From Caballeronia cordobensis (GTDB taxonomy: Bacteria > Pseudomonadota > Gammaproteobacteria > Burkholderiales > Burkholderiaceae), in the NCBI RefSeq assembly GCF_001544575.2, contig NZ_FCNY02000006.1, positions 1-64,000 of the forward strand: DNA of 64,000 nucleotides, given 5' to 3'. Position numbers and translations under genes: made by a program. The notes beneath the pieces were generated by a model. That model was not told where the DNA came from. It made no database searches and saw only the letters and a list, made by a program, of their open reading frames with translations. Positions 27,477 to 35,553 of this stretch are shown here, one piece after another; the stretch's first letter is position 1; the number at the start of each line of letters is the position of its first letter.

Positions 27477-28403
27477 CTAGTCGAGTTCGCCCGTCGCGAA
27501 CGCTTTCAACAGATGATGCGCGATCGCGAACGGCTTCGGCGCCGAGAGCCCGTGTTCGTGCGTGCCGTCGAGCATCGCGCCGACTTCCTTGCGCGTAAAC
27601 CAGCGCGCATCTTCCAGCTCGTTCTTGTCGACGACAATCTCCGTACTCGCGGCGCGCGCGAAACAGCCGATCATCAGCGACGACGGAAACGGCCACGGCT
27701 GCGACGCGTAATAGCGCACGTCCGTGCAGCGGATGCCCGCTTCTTCCAGCACTTCGCGATACACCGCATGCTCGAACGTCTCGCCCGGCTCGACGAAACC
27801 CGCGAGCGCCGAGTACATGCCCGGCAGAAACTGCGGCTGACGGCCCAGCAGACAGCGCTCGCCATTGGTGACGAGCATGATGACGACCGGATCGACGCGC
27901 GGAAAATGCTGCGCCTTGCAATTCGCGCAGATGCGCCGCCAGCCCGCGCCCCCCGAATCGGTCGGCTGGCCGCAGTTCGCGCAGAAGCGATGCCGACGAT
28001 GCCAGTCGAGCATCGAACGCGCCTCGCCGAGCGCGCTGACCATCGGCGGCGGCACGAGGCCTTGCATCGCGATCGGGCGCAACTCGATCGCTTCGATCGC
28101 CGATTCTTCGGGCAGGCTCTGCGCGCCGCTATCGAAAGACAGGGCGAAGAGCGCGCGTGCTTGCGCGTCGCGGCCGAGAAACACGGTTTGCAGCGGCGCG
28201 CCGAGCGTGGCCGCTTCCTGCGCGCTGAAAAGCGGATCGTGGCCGCCCGCGCGCTTGAAGAGCGGCACGTTGTTCACGAAAAGCAGAAAACGCGTGGCCG
28301 GATCGGCGCTCAGACCCGCGACGAAGCCGTCGTCGTCGCGCTTTTCCGACACGCGATCGAGCGGATCGAGCGTAAAACCGATGGCATGAGGCGGCGTGGG
28401 CAT
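27477..28403 (-). CDS. nudC: NAD(+) diphosphatase / NADH pyrophosphatase NudC
   Basis: 308 residues. It has a four-cysteine zinc ribbon (FCANCGQPT and ICANCKAQHFPRVDPV) followed by a Nudix box (GFVEPGETFEHA, then REVLEEAGI). The SQPWPFPSSLM motif after the Nudix box is diagnostic for NudC-type enzymes. NudC hydrolyses NAD(H) to NMN(H) and AMP and can remove NAD caps from RNA. ATG 28403 gives a family-like N-terminus. It lies 28 bases upstream of the phosphatase gene on the same strand, so they may be cotranscribed. Confidence 0.92.
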   Translation of the reverse strand: MPTPPHAIGFTLDPLDRVSEKRDDDGFVAGLSADPATRFLLFVNNVPLFKRAGGHDPLFSAQEAATLGAPLQTVFLGRDAQARALFALSFDSGAQSLPEESAIEAIELRPIAMQGLVPPPMVSALGEARSMLDWHRRHRFCANCGQPTDSGGAGWRRICANCKAQHFPRVDPVVIMLVTNGERCLLGRQPQFLPGMYSALAGFVEPGETFEHAVYREVLEEAGIRCTDVRYYASQPWPFPSSLMIGCFARAASTEIVVDKNELEDARWFTRKEVGAMLDGTHEHGLSAPKPFAIAHHLLKAFATGELD

Positions 28404-28493
28404 AGTATTTTTGCGTATGTGGCGGAAAGGTCGATCACGCATCGTAGCGAAGATGGCGCGTCCTTGCAGGCGGCGCTTTTCCCGGAGACATCG

Positions 28494-29198
28494 ATGATCA
28501 CGCTCTACTCGTATCCTCAGTTGTTCGGTCTCGAAGACAACAATCCGTTCGGCCTGAAGGTATTCGCGTTCCTGAAGCTGTCCGGCCTGCCGTTCGAGCA
28601 CCGCCACGTGCTCGACACGAGCGCCGCGCCGCGCGGCCAGTTGCCGTATCTCGTCGATGACGACGAAACCATCGGCGATAGCGACGCGATCATCGCGCAT
28701 CTGAAGCGCAAATACACGCTCACGCTCGACGACGCGCTTGCCGCGCCGCAGCGCGATCTCGATCTGCTGATACGGCGCACGCTCGACGATCTGTATTGGG
28801 TGATGTCGTACTCGCGCTGGCGCGACGATCGCTTCTGGCCGCAATTCCGCGATGCCCTGCTCGCGCAGCATCCGGATATTGGCGCAGAGGCGCTGGAAGG
28901 CGCGCGCAAATACAATTTCGAGCGGTATCGTTATCAGGGTATCGGGCGCTACGAGCCGGACGCCGCCTATGCGCGCGGCGTCGCGAGTCTTCAGGCAATA
29001 GCGAATCTGCTGGGCGACGGTCCGTTCCTGTTCGGCAACGCGCCGGCGAGCACCGATGCGGCGCTGTATGGCTTTGTCGCGAGCATCTATTTCTACGATA
29101 TCGATACGCCGCTCAAACGCTTCGTCGCCGCGCAGGGCAATCTCGTGAAGCATTGCGCCGCGATGCGCGAGCGCATGGGGCAAAGCCCCGCGCCGTAA
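28494..29198 (+). CDS. Glutathione S-transferase-like protein (metaxin/FAXC type)
   Basis: 234 residues with a GST-like fold: a thioredoxin-like N-terminus (ITLYSYPQLFGLEDNNPFGLKVFAFLKLSGLPFEHRHV) and YLVDDDETIGDSDAIIAHL, then a helical C-terminal domain (WVMSYSRWRDDRFWP, ASTDAALYGFVASIYFY). The pattern is closer to the metaxin-like/cadmium-resistance GST branch than to classical bacterial GSTs. Start ATG 28494 has GGAG upstream. Divergent from nudC, and its stop directly abuts the convergent mgtC gene. Activity unknown. Confidence 0.78.
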   Translation: MITLYSYPQLFGLEDNNPFGLKVFAFLKLSGLPFEHRHVLDTSAAPRGQLPYLVDDDETIGDSDAIIAHLKRKYTLTLDDALAAPQRDLDLLIRRTLDDLYWVMSYSRWRDDRFWPQFRDALLAQHPDIGAEALEGARKYNFERYRYQGIGRYEPDAAYARGVASLQAIANLLGDGPFLFGNAPASTDAALYGFVASIYFYDIDTPLKRFVAAQGNLVKHCAAMRERMGQSPAP

Positions 29199-29906
29199 TC
29201 ACTCCGGCGCCGTTTCCACATCCTTCGCCGACCAGCTTATGCTCGACACGCCGCGCTCCATGCTCATGCGGCTCGCCATGCGTTCGAGCCTCGCCTGATC
29301 CTTCGGATGCATGCGCACGGTCGCCGTGACCTTGATGCGCGGCGGCTCGCCTTCGACATCTTCGCTCGTGAGACTCTGAAACGAGAGCGGCTGCGCGTCC
29401 ATCGCGTTGGAGAGCAGCGTGCGGATATGAATCTCGTCCTCCTCTCGCCCGATGACGGTCAGGACATACTCTCGCACGATATCCGCGCTCGACACGGGCG
29501 TCGCGTTGATCGCGCGGCTCACTTCGCGCAGGACCGTGTTGGTGGCGAGCACGACGACCGTGCCCGCGATCGCCGGTCCGAAATGCCCGGCGCCGCACAA
29601 CACGCCGACGGCCGCCGAGCACCAGAGCGTCGCCGCGGTGTTGATGCCCTGGATCGAGCCTTTGTCGCGCATGATCACGCCGCCGCCGAGGAAGCCGACG
29701 CCCGACACGACGTACGCCGCGATCTGCGTGACGCCCGCGACGCCGTTGCCCGTCAGGATGCCGAGCGTGACGAACAGGCATGCGCCGCTCGCGACGAGCG
29801 TGATCGTGCGCAAACCCGCCGTGCGCTGGCGCAACTGCCGTTCGAGGCCGATCGCGACGCCGCAGGCGAACGCGGCGAAGAGACGCAAGGCGAAATCGAC
29901 GCTCAT
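29199..29906 (-). CDS. mgtC: MgtC/SapB family membrane protein
   Basis: 235 residues: an N-terminal membrane half with about four helices and the family stretch CGVAIGLERQLRQRTAGLRT, LVASGACLFV and VVSGVGFLGGGVIMRDKGSIQGINTAA, followed by a C-terminal soluble ACT-like domain. MgtC proteins are linked to growth in low magnesium, acid tolerance and virulence, and in Salmonella inhibit the F-ATPase. The start was chosen at ATG 29906; upstream in-frame sequence lacks family character. It abuts the convergent GST-like gene. Confidence 0.9.
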   Translation of the reverse strand: MSVDFALRLFAAFACGVAIGLERQLRQRTAGLRTITLVASGACLFVTLGILTGNGVAGVTQIAAYVVSGVGFLGGGVIMRDKGSIQGINTAATLWCSAAVGVLCGAGHFGPAIAGTVVVLATNTVLREVSRAINATPVSSADIVREYVLTVIGREEDEIHIRTLLSNAMDAQPLSFQSLTSEDVEGEPPRIKVTATVRMHPKDQARLERMASRMSMERGVSSISWSAKDVETAPE

Positions 29907-30100
29907 CGTGACAGTGGCAAAGCCATTCCCGGAAACAGATAAACCGGAAACGATGTCACGCGAACATGTCGCTGGTATGAAAAATTGCGTGAGCGCATGG
30001 ATTACCGGCACACGGCGCGTGAATCGGATTTCTCTAGTGGCCGCGAAGGTCCGGACGCTTCTAAAGTCCAAACTTCAATTGTCCGGAAGGGAGTCGCACG

Positions 30101-30451
30101 ATGGAGTCGAAAACAAGCGTATCGATCAATGAGAAAGGGCAGGCAGTCGTTACCCATTCAATGCCTCTGAGCGACTATTGCTTTCAGAGCGCAAAAACCT
30201 TGCGTGCCATGGTGCAAGTCGTCAGCAATGCGAAGCTAACTGAACAGAGCGGCGAACTCGTGAAGCCGCTCATGGAACTGCTGCGCGTACAAGTGGATCA
30301 GTTGGAGCCGCTTTTCACGGCACTCGACCATCACGCCTACGCGAAAGGTTTCGAAGACGGCCGGGACGTGGCGCTTCCGAAGCTGAAGCCGCAGATCGAG
30401 TTCGCCAAGGGACCGTCCGCGGAAAGCATCGCCATCAAACCTGCCCGATGA
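30101..30451 (+). CDS. Hypothetical protein
   Basis: 116 residues, soluble and helical, unrecognised. It begins MESKTSVSINEKGQAVVTH and has heptad-like segments (SAKTLRAMVQVVSNAKL and LMELLRVQVDQLEPLF). A strong ribosome site (GGAAGGGAG) precedes the ATG. Its 3' end overlaps the convergent receiver-like gene by 17 bases. Confidence 0.65.
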   Translation: MESKTSVSINEKGQAVVTHSMPLSDYCFQSAKTLRAMVQVVSNAKLTEQSGELVKPLMELLRVQVDQLEPLFTALDHHAYAKGFEDGRDVALPKLKPQIEFAKGPSAESIAIKPAR

Positions 30452-30947
30452 ATTTCCTCACGCTCACTCGCACGTCGCGATAATCGGCCGCCGCATCGAA
30501 GCCATTCGGGCGCGTGACCGCGTCGCAATAACTGGCGATGCGCGGCGAGACGACACGCTTCGCGCCGGACAGCGTCCGCTCACACACGCGTTCGAACGCG
30601 CGCGCTTCGTCGCGTGTGCTTACGAGGCCGGCCGCGCCGGCGAGCTGGATGCGGGCGAGCGCGTGCGCGTCGGTTTCTTCGGTGAAGGCGATAACCGGCA
30701 TCGCCGGAAAGGTTTGCGCCAGCGTGCGCAGCGGCGCGAAACCGTTGGCGCACGATCCTTCGATGCCGCCGCTCAGCACGATCAGGTCGAAGCTCGCCGT
30801 CTTCAGCCGCCCGAGCAACTGATCCATGCTCCGCACGCACGCGGTAATCCGAATTCGCTCGTGCGACTCGAACCAGCTTTGCAGCCCGTAGAGCACCACG
30901 GGGCGATCGTCCGCCACGATGATCTCGATCTTGTTTTCGCGCATCAT
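30435..30947 (-). CDS. Orphan pseudo-receiver protein (NarL/RcsB-like, phospho-site lost, no HTH)
   Basis: 170 residues resembling the receiver of NarL/RcsB-type response regulators. It has IEIIVADDRPVVLYGL with the acidic pair D13/D14, but the phospho-acceptor position is Ser59 (DLIVLSGGIEG) and the conserved Lys near GAAGLVSTRDEA is also replaced. The region after about residue 130 is not a recognisable LuxR helix-turn-helix, so the DNA-binding end is lost or diverged. It may be a phosphorylation-independent interactor or a decaying gene. No kinase partner is adjacent. Confidence 0.65.
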   Translation of the reverse strand: MMRENKIEIIVADDRPVVLYGLQSWFESHERIRITACVRSMDQLLGRLKTASFDLIVLSGGIEGSCANGFAPLRTLAQTFPAMPVIAFTEETDAHALARIQLAGAAGLVSTRDEARAFERVCERTLSGAKRVVSPRIASYCDAVTRPNGFDAAADYRDVRVSVRKFIGQV

Positions 30948-31194
30948 TCTTCTTGTCTGCCTTCATGGGTCGTGAACGACGCTCACCGCGCTCACGTTGT
31001 CCCTGGATCGCGCACGGTAACAAATCGGCTGCCTTATCGCTGCATTTCTCAGCATTTCGCTGCGCCGCACAACAAAATATATCGATTACGTGTCGATTTG
31101 CGCGTCCGCCGTTCGTCGTTCCGGCAAAGGCGCTGTAAAGCGAAGCAAAAGCGCGCCACGTCCTGAACCCGTTCGACGACCCGGAGGCTGTCCG

Positions 31195-31854
31195 ATGAGC
31201 TTGCAACTCTATGCCCACCCGTTTTCATCTTACTGCCAGAAAGTGCTCGTGGCGTTATACGAGAACGGCACGCCCTTCGAATGGCGCGCGCTCACGCCAG
31301 AAACGCCGCAGTCCATGCACGAACTCACCGAAATCTGGCCGATGAAGCGTTTCCCGGTGCTCGTCGACGACGGCACGCCGGTGATCGAATCGACCGTGAT
31401 CATCGAATATCTGGGACTTCATCATCCCGGCCCGGTGCGCCTCGTGCCCGACGACCCGCGCGCCGCGCTCGAAACGCGCTGGATGGATCGCTTCTTCGAC
31501 AATTACGTGTCTACGCCGCAGCAGAAAATCATCTTCGACGCCATGCGCGATCCGAAAGAGCGCGATACGCGCGGCGTCGCCGATGCCCGCGCCATGCTCG
31601 ACACGTCCTACGCGTTTCTCGAGCGCAAGATGGCCACGCGCGAATGGGCCGCGGGCGATGCCTTCAGTCTCGCCGACTGCGGCGCGGCACCGTTTCTCTT
31701 CTACGCGGACTGGACGCACCGCATCGGCGACGCGTATCCGAACGTGATCGCGTACCGCAAGCGTCTGCTCGCGCGGCCTTCGTTCGCGCGCGCGGTCGAC
31801 GAGGCGCGGCCGTATCGGCCGCTGTTTCCGCTCGGCGCGCCGGAGCGCGACTGA
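31195..31854 (+). CDS. Glutathione S-transferase
   Basis: 219 residues. The thioredoxin-like N-terminus (LQLYAHPFSSYCQKVLVALYENG) contains Ser/Cys in the active-site position, followed by FPVLVDDGTPVIESTVIIEYL, the cis-Pro and glutathione-binding Glu-Ser pair, and a helical C-terminal domain (FSLADCGAAPFLFYAD). ATG 31195 has GGAGG 9 bases upstream. It is 27 bases before the DUF899 gene, so a two-gene operon is likely. Confidence 0.88.
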   Translation: MSLQLYAHPFSSYCQKVLVALYENGTPFEWRALTPETPQSMHELTEIWPMKRFPVLVDDGTPVIESTVIIEYLGLHHPGPVRLVPDDPRAALETRWMDRFFDNYVSTPQQKIIFDAMRDPKERDTRGVADARAMLDTSYAFLERKMATREWAAGDAFSLADCGAAPFLFYADWTHRIGDAYPNVIAYRKRLLARPSFARAVDEARPYRPLFPLGAPERD

Positions 31855-31881
31855 ATCGCCCACAGCCAAAGGAGATCGACC

Positions 31882-32586
31882 ATGAACTACGTTTCCGCGA
31901 ACGAACTCGCGCAACGCGCGACGATGCGTTTCCCCAACGAGAGCGCCGACTACCGGCGCGCGCGTACCGCATTGCTGGCGGAAGAAATCGAACTGCGGCG
32001 GCATATCGAGCGGGTGGCGCAGATGCGTCGCGCGCTGCCGCCCGGCGGCGAAGTGACAGGCGATTACCGGTTCGACGGCGAGCGCGGGCCGGTCGATTTC
32101 GCCGGCCTGTTCGGCGACAAGGACACGCTCGTCACATACAGCTACATGTTCGGGCCGCAACGCGAGCGTCCGTGTCCGATGTGCACGTCGTTGCTTTCGG
32201 CATGGGAAGGCGAGGCGCGCGATATCGAACAGCGCGTGGCGCTCGCGGTGATCGCGCGTTCGCCGCTCGACAAGCTGGCCGCGTTCAAAAAGGAACGCGG
32301 CTGGCGCGACCTGCGGCTGTTTTCGGATACGAACGGCAACTTCAGCCGCGACTATCACGCGATTTCGAAGGAAGGCGGCGATGAACCCGCGCTCAACGTG
32401 TTCACGCGCCGCGATGGCGTGATTCGTCATTTCTGGAGCGGCGAGATGGATTTCGGCACTGCCGATCCGGGCGAAGATCCGCGCGGCGCGCCGGACCTGA
32501 TGCCGCTGTGGACCGTGCTGGACATGACGCCGGAGGGCCGAGGCACGAACTGGTATCCGAAGCTGGATTACGGTCCGCGCGAGTAA
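31882..32586 (+). CDS. DUF899 family thioredoxin-like protein
   Basis: 234 residues of the DUF899 family, predicted thioredoxin-like proteins. The signature is TYSYMFGPQRERPCPMCTSLLSAW with a CxxC pair, then LRLFSDTNGNFSRDYH and a C-terminal GTNWYPKLDYG. Function is not established. Ribosome site AAAGGAG before ATG 31882. It follows a GST gene, suggesting a thiol-related role. Confidence 0.85.
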   Translation: MNYVSANELAQRATMRFPNESADYRRARTALLAEEIELRRHIERVAQMRRALPPGGEVTGDYRFDGERGPVDFAGLFGDKDTLVTYSYMFGPQRERPCPMCTSLLSAWEGEARDIEQRVALAVIARSPLDKLAAFKKERGWRDLRLFSDTNGNFSRDYHAISKEGGDEPALNVFTRRDGVIRHFWSGEMDFGTADPGEDPRGAPDLMPLWTVLDMTPEGRGTNWYPKLDYGPRE

Positions 32587-32665
32587 TTCGGCGGTCGACG
32601 CGGACGGATACAATGCGGCGGCGCGCGAACATCGCGCTTCTGGCCGACGCTATCCGATCCAACTC

Positions 32666-33739
32666 ATGAACAATTCGTCCCGGGCCTTCCTTCTGGGCCC
32701 GCTTCTCAAGAGCGTGTCGCGGTCGTTTTATCTCACGCTGCGCATTCTGCCGGCCGCGATGCGCGATCCCATCGGGCTCGCTTATCTGCTCGCGCGCGCG
32801 GCGGATACCATCGCCGATACCTCGCTGATTTCGCCGCAACGCCGCCTGGAATGGCTGCTTTCGCTGCGCCGGCAAGTCAACGGCGCGCCCGACGACGGCG
32901 CGCTCGCCAGTATCGCGGGCGAAGTCGCGGGCCAGCAAACGCAGCCGGACGAGCGCGCGCTGCTCGAACGCCTCGCCGAAGCGCTGGCGATCCTGCCGCA
33001 ACTGAGCCGCGACGATCAGGCCGCCGTCCGCGACATCGTCACGACGCTGACGACCGGAATGGAATTCGATCTGCGCACGTTTCCCGACGAGACCTCGGGC
33101 CATATCGTCGCGTTGCGGGAATTCGGCGAACTGGATCGTTATACGTATCTGGTCGCGGGCTGCGTCGGCGAATTCTGGACCAAGATGACCTACGCGCACA
33201 TGCCCGGCACGCTGAAGGCCGCGCCCGAGACGATGCTGGCGCTCGGCGTGCGCTTCGGCAAGGCGCTGCAAATGACCAACGTGCTGCGCGATTGCGCGCG
33301 CGATCTGCGCATCGGCCGATGCTATCTGCCCGAAACCCTGCTCGCGCGTCATGGCATCGCGCCGCGCGATCTGCTGCAACCGGAATCGTCGGCGCGCGCG
33401 CGGCCCGTGCTGTTCGACCTGTTGCGCACGTCGATCGCGCTCTTTCAGGATGCCGTCGATTACACGCTCGCGATTCCCGCGACGGCAGTTCGCCTGCGTC
33501 TCGCATGTCTGTGGCCGATCATGATCGGGCTCGACACGCTCGTGCTGCTCGCGCGCAATGAGGCATGGCTCGATCCCGGCCACATCTCGAAGGTTCGCCG
33601 CAACGACGTGTATCGCATCATGGCGGCGTCGTTGCCGATGGTGGCATCGAACGGCATGCTGCGCGCGTGGACTTCACGCCGCATGCGCGCGATCGAAGCG
33701 GAAATCGGCGCCGGTTTCAGCGCCGCAGTTCGGCCATGA
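32666..33739 (+). CDS. Squalene/phytoene synthase family protein
   Basis: 357 residues of the trans-isoprenyl diphosphate head-to-head synthase family. The first Asp-rich motif is RAADTIADT (near residue 47), the second is NVLRDCARDL; KSVSRSFYLTLRILP at the N-terminus is also typical. The length and FWTKMTYAHMPG resemble squalene-synthase-type enzymes. It condenses two farnesyl diphosphates (or related substrates). No other hopanoid or carotenoid genes are next to it. Its last 23 bases overlap the convergent LysR gene. Confidence 0.85.
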   Translation: MNNSSRAFLLGPLLKSVSRSFYLTLRILPAAMRDPIGLAYLLARAADTIADTSLISPQRRLEWLLSLRRQVNGAPDDGALASIAGEVAGQQTQPDERALLERLAEALAILPQLSRDDQAAVRDIVTTLTTGMEFDLRTFPDETSGHIVALREFGELDRYTYLVAGCVGEFWTKMTYAHMPGTLKAAPETMLALGVRFGKALQMTNVLRDCARDLRIGRCYLPETLLARHGIAPRDLLQPESSARARPVLFDLLRTSIALFQDAVDYTLAIPATAVRLRLACLWPIMIGLDTLVLLARNEAWLDPGHISKVRRNDVYRIMAASLPMVASNGMLRAWTSRRMRAIEAEIGAGFSAAVRP

Positions 33740-34577
33740 TCCGCTCGGCCAGAAAGTCGCAAGGCGGCCGTTTCGATGCCGCGCTGCGCGCCAGCACCAC
33801 TTCGAGCGTGCCGATGTCGGGCAAGCCTTGCGGCGGCCCGAGCAGCGTGAAATGCGCGGGCACGGCGCATTTTGCGAGCGGCGTCACGGCGAGGCCGGCT
33901 TCGGCCATCGTCAACAGACCGAGCAGGCTCGGGCTCTCATACGACGTGCGATAGCCGATGCGCGCGCGCTCCAGGCTGCGGATCGCGTTCTCGCGCGCGA
34001 CGCTGCCCGGCAGGAACACGGCGATCGGCAAGGGCCGCTCCTTCCAGATTTCGGTGCCGGGCGCGGCGGCCCAGACCATCGGCTCATGGCGCAGAAATTC
34101 ACCCGACAGGCCCTTGACGCGCGTGGCGCAGACGAGATCGACCGTGCCGTCCTTCACCATCGGCGCGAGCGCGAGGCTCGGCAAGCCGACGACCTGAATC
34201 TCGACCTTCGGGTACGTCGCGGAAAATTTCTTGAGGATGGGCGGAAAAAGCGACGACGCGTAATCGTCCGGCACGCCGATCACCACGCGCCCGGTCACGT
34301 CCGGCCGCACGACTGCCGCCCAGGCCTCGTCGCGCAGCGCGATCATGCGGCGCGCGTAGGTGAGCAGCACCTCGCCGTCTTGCGTCGGCACCACGCTGCG
34401 CGGCTTGCGCACGAAGAGCGCCTTGCCCAGCGCGGTTTCCAGCGTCTTGATCTGCATGCTCACCGCCGATTGCGAGCGATGCACGAGTTCCGCGGCGCGG
34501 CTGATATTGCCCGTATCCGCGACCGCGACGATCATCGACAGTACGTCGAGGTCGAGCGCTTTCATGGCGAACTTCAT
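33717..34577 (-). CDS. LysR family transcriptional regulator
   Basis: 286 residues. The N-terminal winged helix (VADTGNISRAAELVHRSQSAVSMQIKTLE) is followed by a periplasmic-binding-like effector domain (GRVVIGVPDDYASSLFP). It resembles the LrhA-type branch. Start at ATG 34577 or ATG 34565; neither has a strong ribosome site. It is divergent from an alpha/beta hydrolase, and a 13-bp palindrome at 34597-34609 in the shared region is a likely binding site. Confidence 0.9.
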   Translation of the reverse strand: MKFAMKALDLDVLSMIVAVADTGNISRAAELVHRSQSAVSMQIKTLETALGKALFVRKPRSVVPTQDGEVLLTYARRMIALRDEAWAAVVRPDVTGRVVIGVPDDYASSLFPPILKKFSATYPKVEIQVVGLPSLALAPMVKDGTVDLVCATRVKGLSGEFLRHEPMVWAAAPGTEIWKERPLPIAVFLPGSVARENAIRSLERARIGYRTSYESPSLLGLLTMAEAGLAVTPLAKCAVPAHFTLLGPPQGLPDIGTLEVVLARSAASKRPPCDFLAERIMAELRR

Positions 34578-34596
34578 GGAGCACGACCGTTTTCTA

Positions 34597-34609
34597 TCAG
34601 ATAATCTGA
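34597..34609. promoter_or_regulatory. LysR-type box (T-N11-A palindrome)
   Basis: TCAGATAATCTGA, a perfect 13-bp palindrome, in the 103-bp divergent region between a LysR gene and the hydrolase gene. It matches the T-N11-A form of LysR sites. Confidence 0.6.
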
Positions 34610-34680
34610 ACGATTCTATCAAAATTATGCGTTTTTCTTTTGCTTCCGCGCGGCGCATAGTCGCATCAAAGGAGCGAACC

Positions 34681-35550
34681 ATGAACGCGCGAACCGATCT
34701 TTCCGTCCTCACCGCCGTGCAAGGCTTACCCGAACCGTCGTTCGCCACGACCGCGTCGGGCGTTTCCGTGCCGTTCATCGAGTGCGGAGAGGGCGAACCG
34801 ATGCTCTTCGTGCATGGCTCGCTGTGCGATTACCGCTACTGGAGTGCGCAGGTCGTGCCGCTCGCGAAGCACTTCCGCTGCATCGCGCCGAGCCTGTCGC
34901 ATTACTGGCCCGCCGTCGATGCGTTCGTGCGCGGCGAATTCAGCGTGGAAGCGCACGTCGCGGAAATGGCGGAGTTCATCGAGTCGCTCGATCTCGCGCC
35001 GGTGCACCTCATCGGGCATTCGCGCGGCGGCAGCATCGCGTTTCATCTGGCGCGGGAATATCCGCGGCTCGTCAAGACGCTGACGCTCGCCGATCCGGGC
35101 GGGCCGCTGGAACTGGTGTCTCAGTCCACGCCCGCGACGCTGCCGCCCGCGACCAACGCCTTGCGCGCGCGCGTGGCCGAACTGATCGAGCAGGGCGAGT
35201 ACGACCGTGGCCTGGAAATGTTCGTGGATTCGGTGAGCATGCCGGGCTTCTGGAAAAAGAGCACGGAGAGCTTTCGCCGCATGGCGCTCGACAACGCGCT
35301 CACGCTGCCCAAGCAGTTCCGCGATCCGCTGCCCGCCTACACGCGCGAAGCGGCGCGCGACATCAAGTGCCGCACGCTTCTGATCGACGGTCAGAAAAGC
35401 CCGCGCATGTTCCGCAACAACGTCGAGAAGCTCGAAGAATGGGTCGAGTTCGCGGAGCGCGTGACGATCGCGGGCGCATCGCACGGCATGAATGCCGCGA
35501 GCCCCGGCGCGTTCAATCGCGCGGTTCAGGCGTTTGCCGGGGCGTGGTAG
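34681..35550 (+). CDS. Alpha/beta hydrolase
   Basis: 289 residues. The oxyanion region is MLFVHGSLCDYRYW, nucleophile elbow GHSRGG (Ser), Asp on CRTLLIDGQKSP and late His in GASHGMN. ATG 34681 follows AAAGGAG. It is divergent from a LysR regulator that probably controls it. Substrate unknown; the pattern suits small ester or lactone hydrolases. Confidence 0.87.
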   Translation: MNARTDLSVLTAVQGLPEPSFATTASGVSVPFIECGEGEPMLFVHGSLCDYRYWSAQVVPLAKHFRCIAPSLSHYWPAVDAFVRGEFSVEAHVAEMAEFIESLDLAPVHLIGHSRGGSIAFHLAREYPRLVKTLTLADPGGPLELVSQSTPATLPPATNALRARVAELIEQGEYDRGLEMFVDSVSMPGFWKKSTESFRRMALDNALTLPKQFRDPLPAYTREAARDIKCRTLLIDGQKSPRMFRNNVEKLEEWVEFAERVTIAGASHGMNAASPGAFNRAVQAFAGAW

Positions 35551-35553
35551 GCG

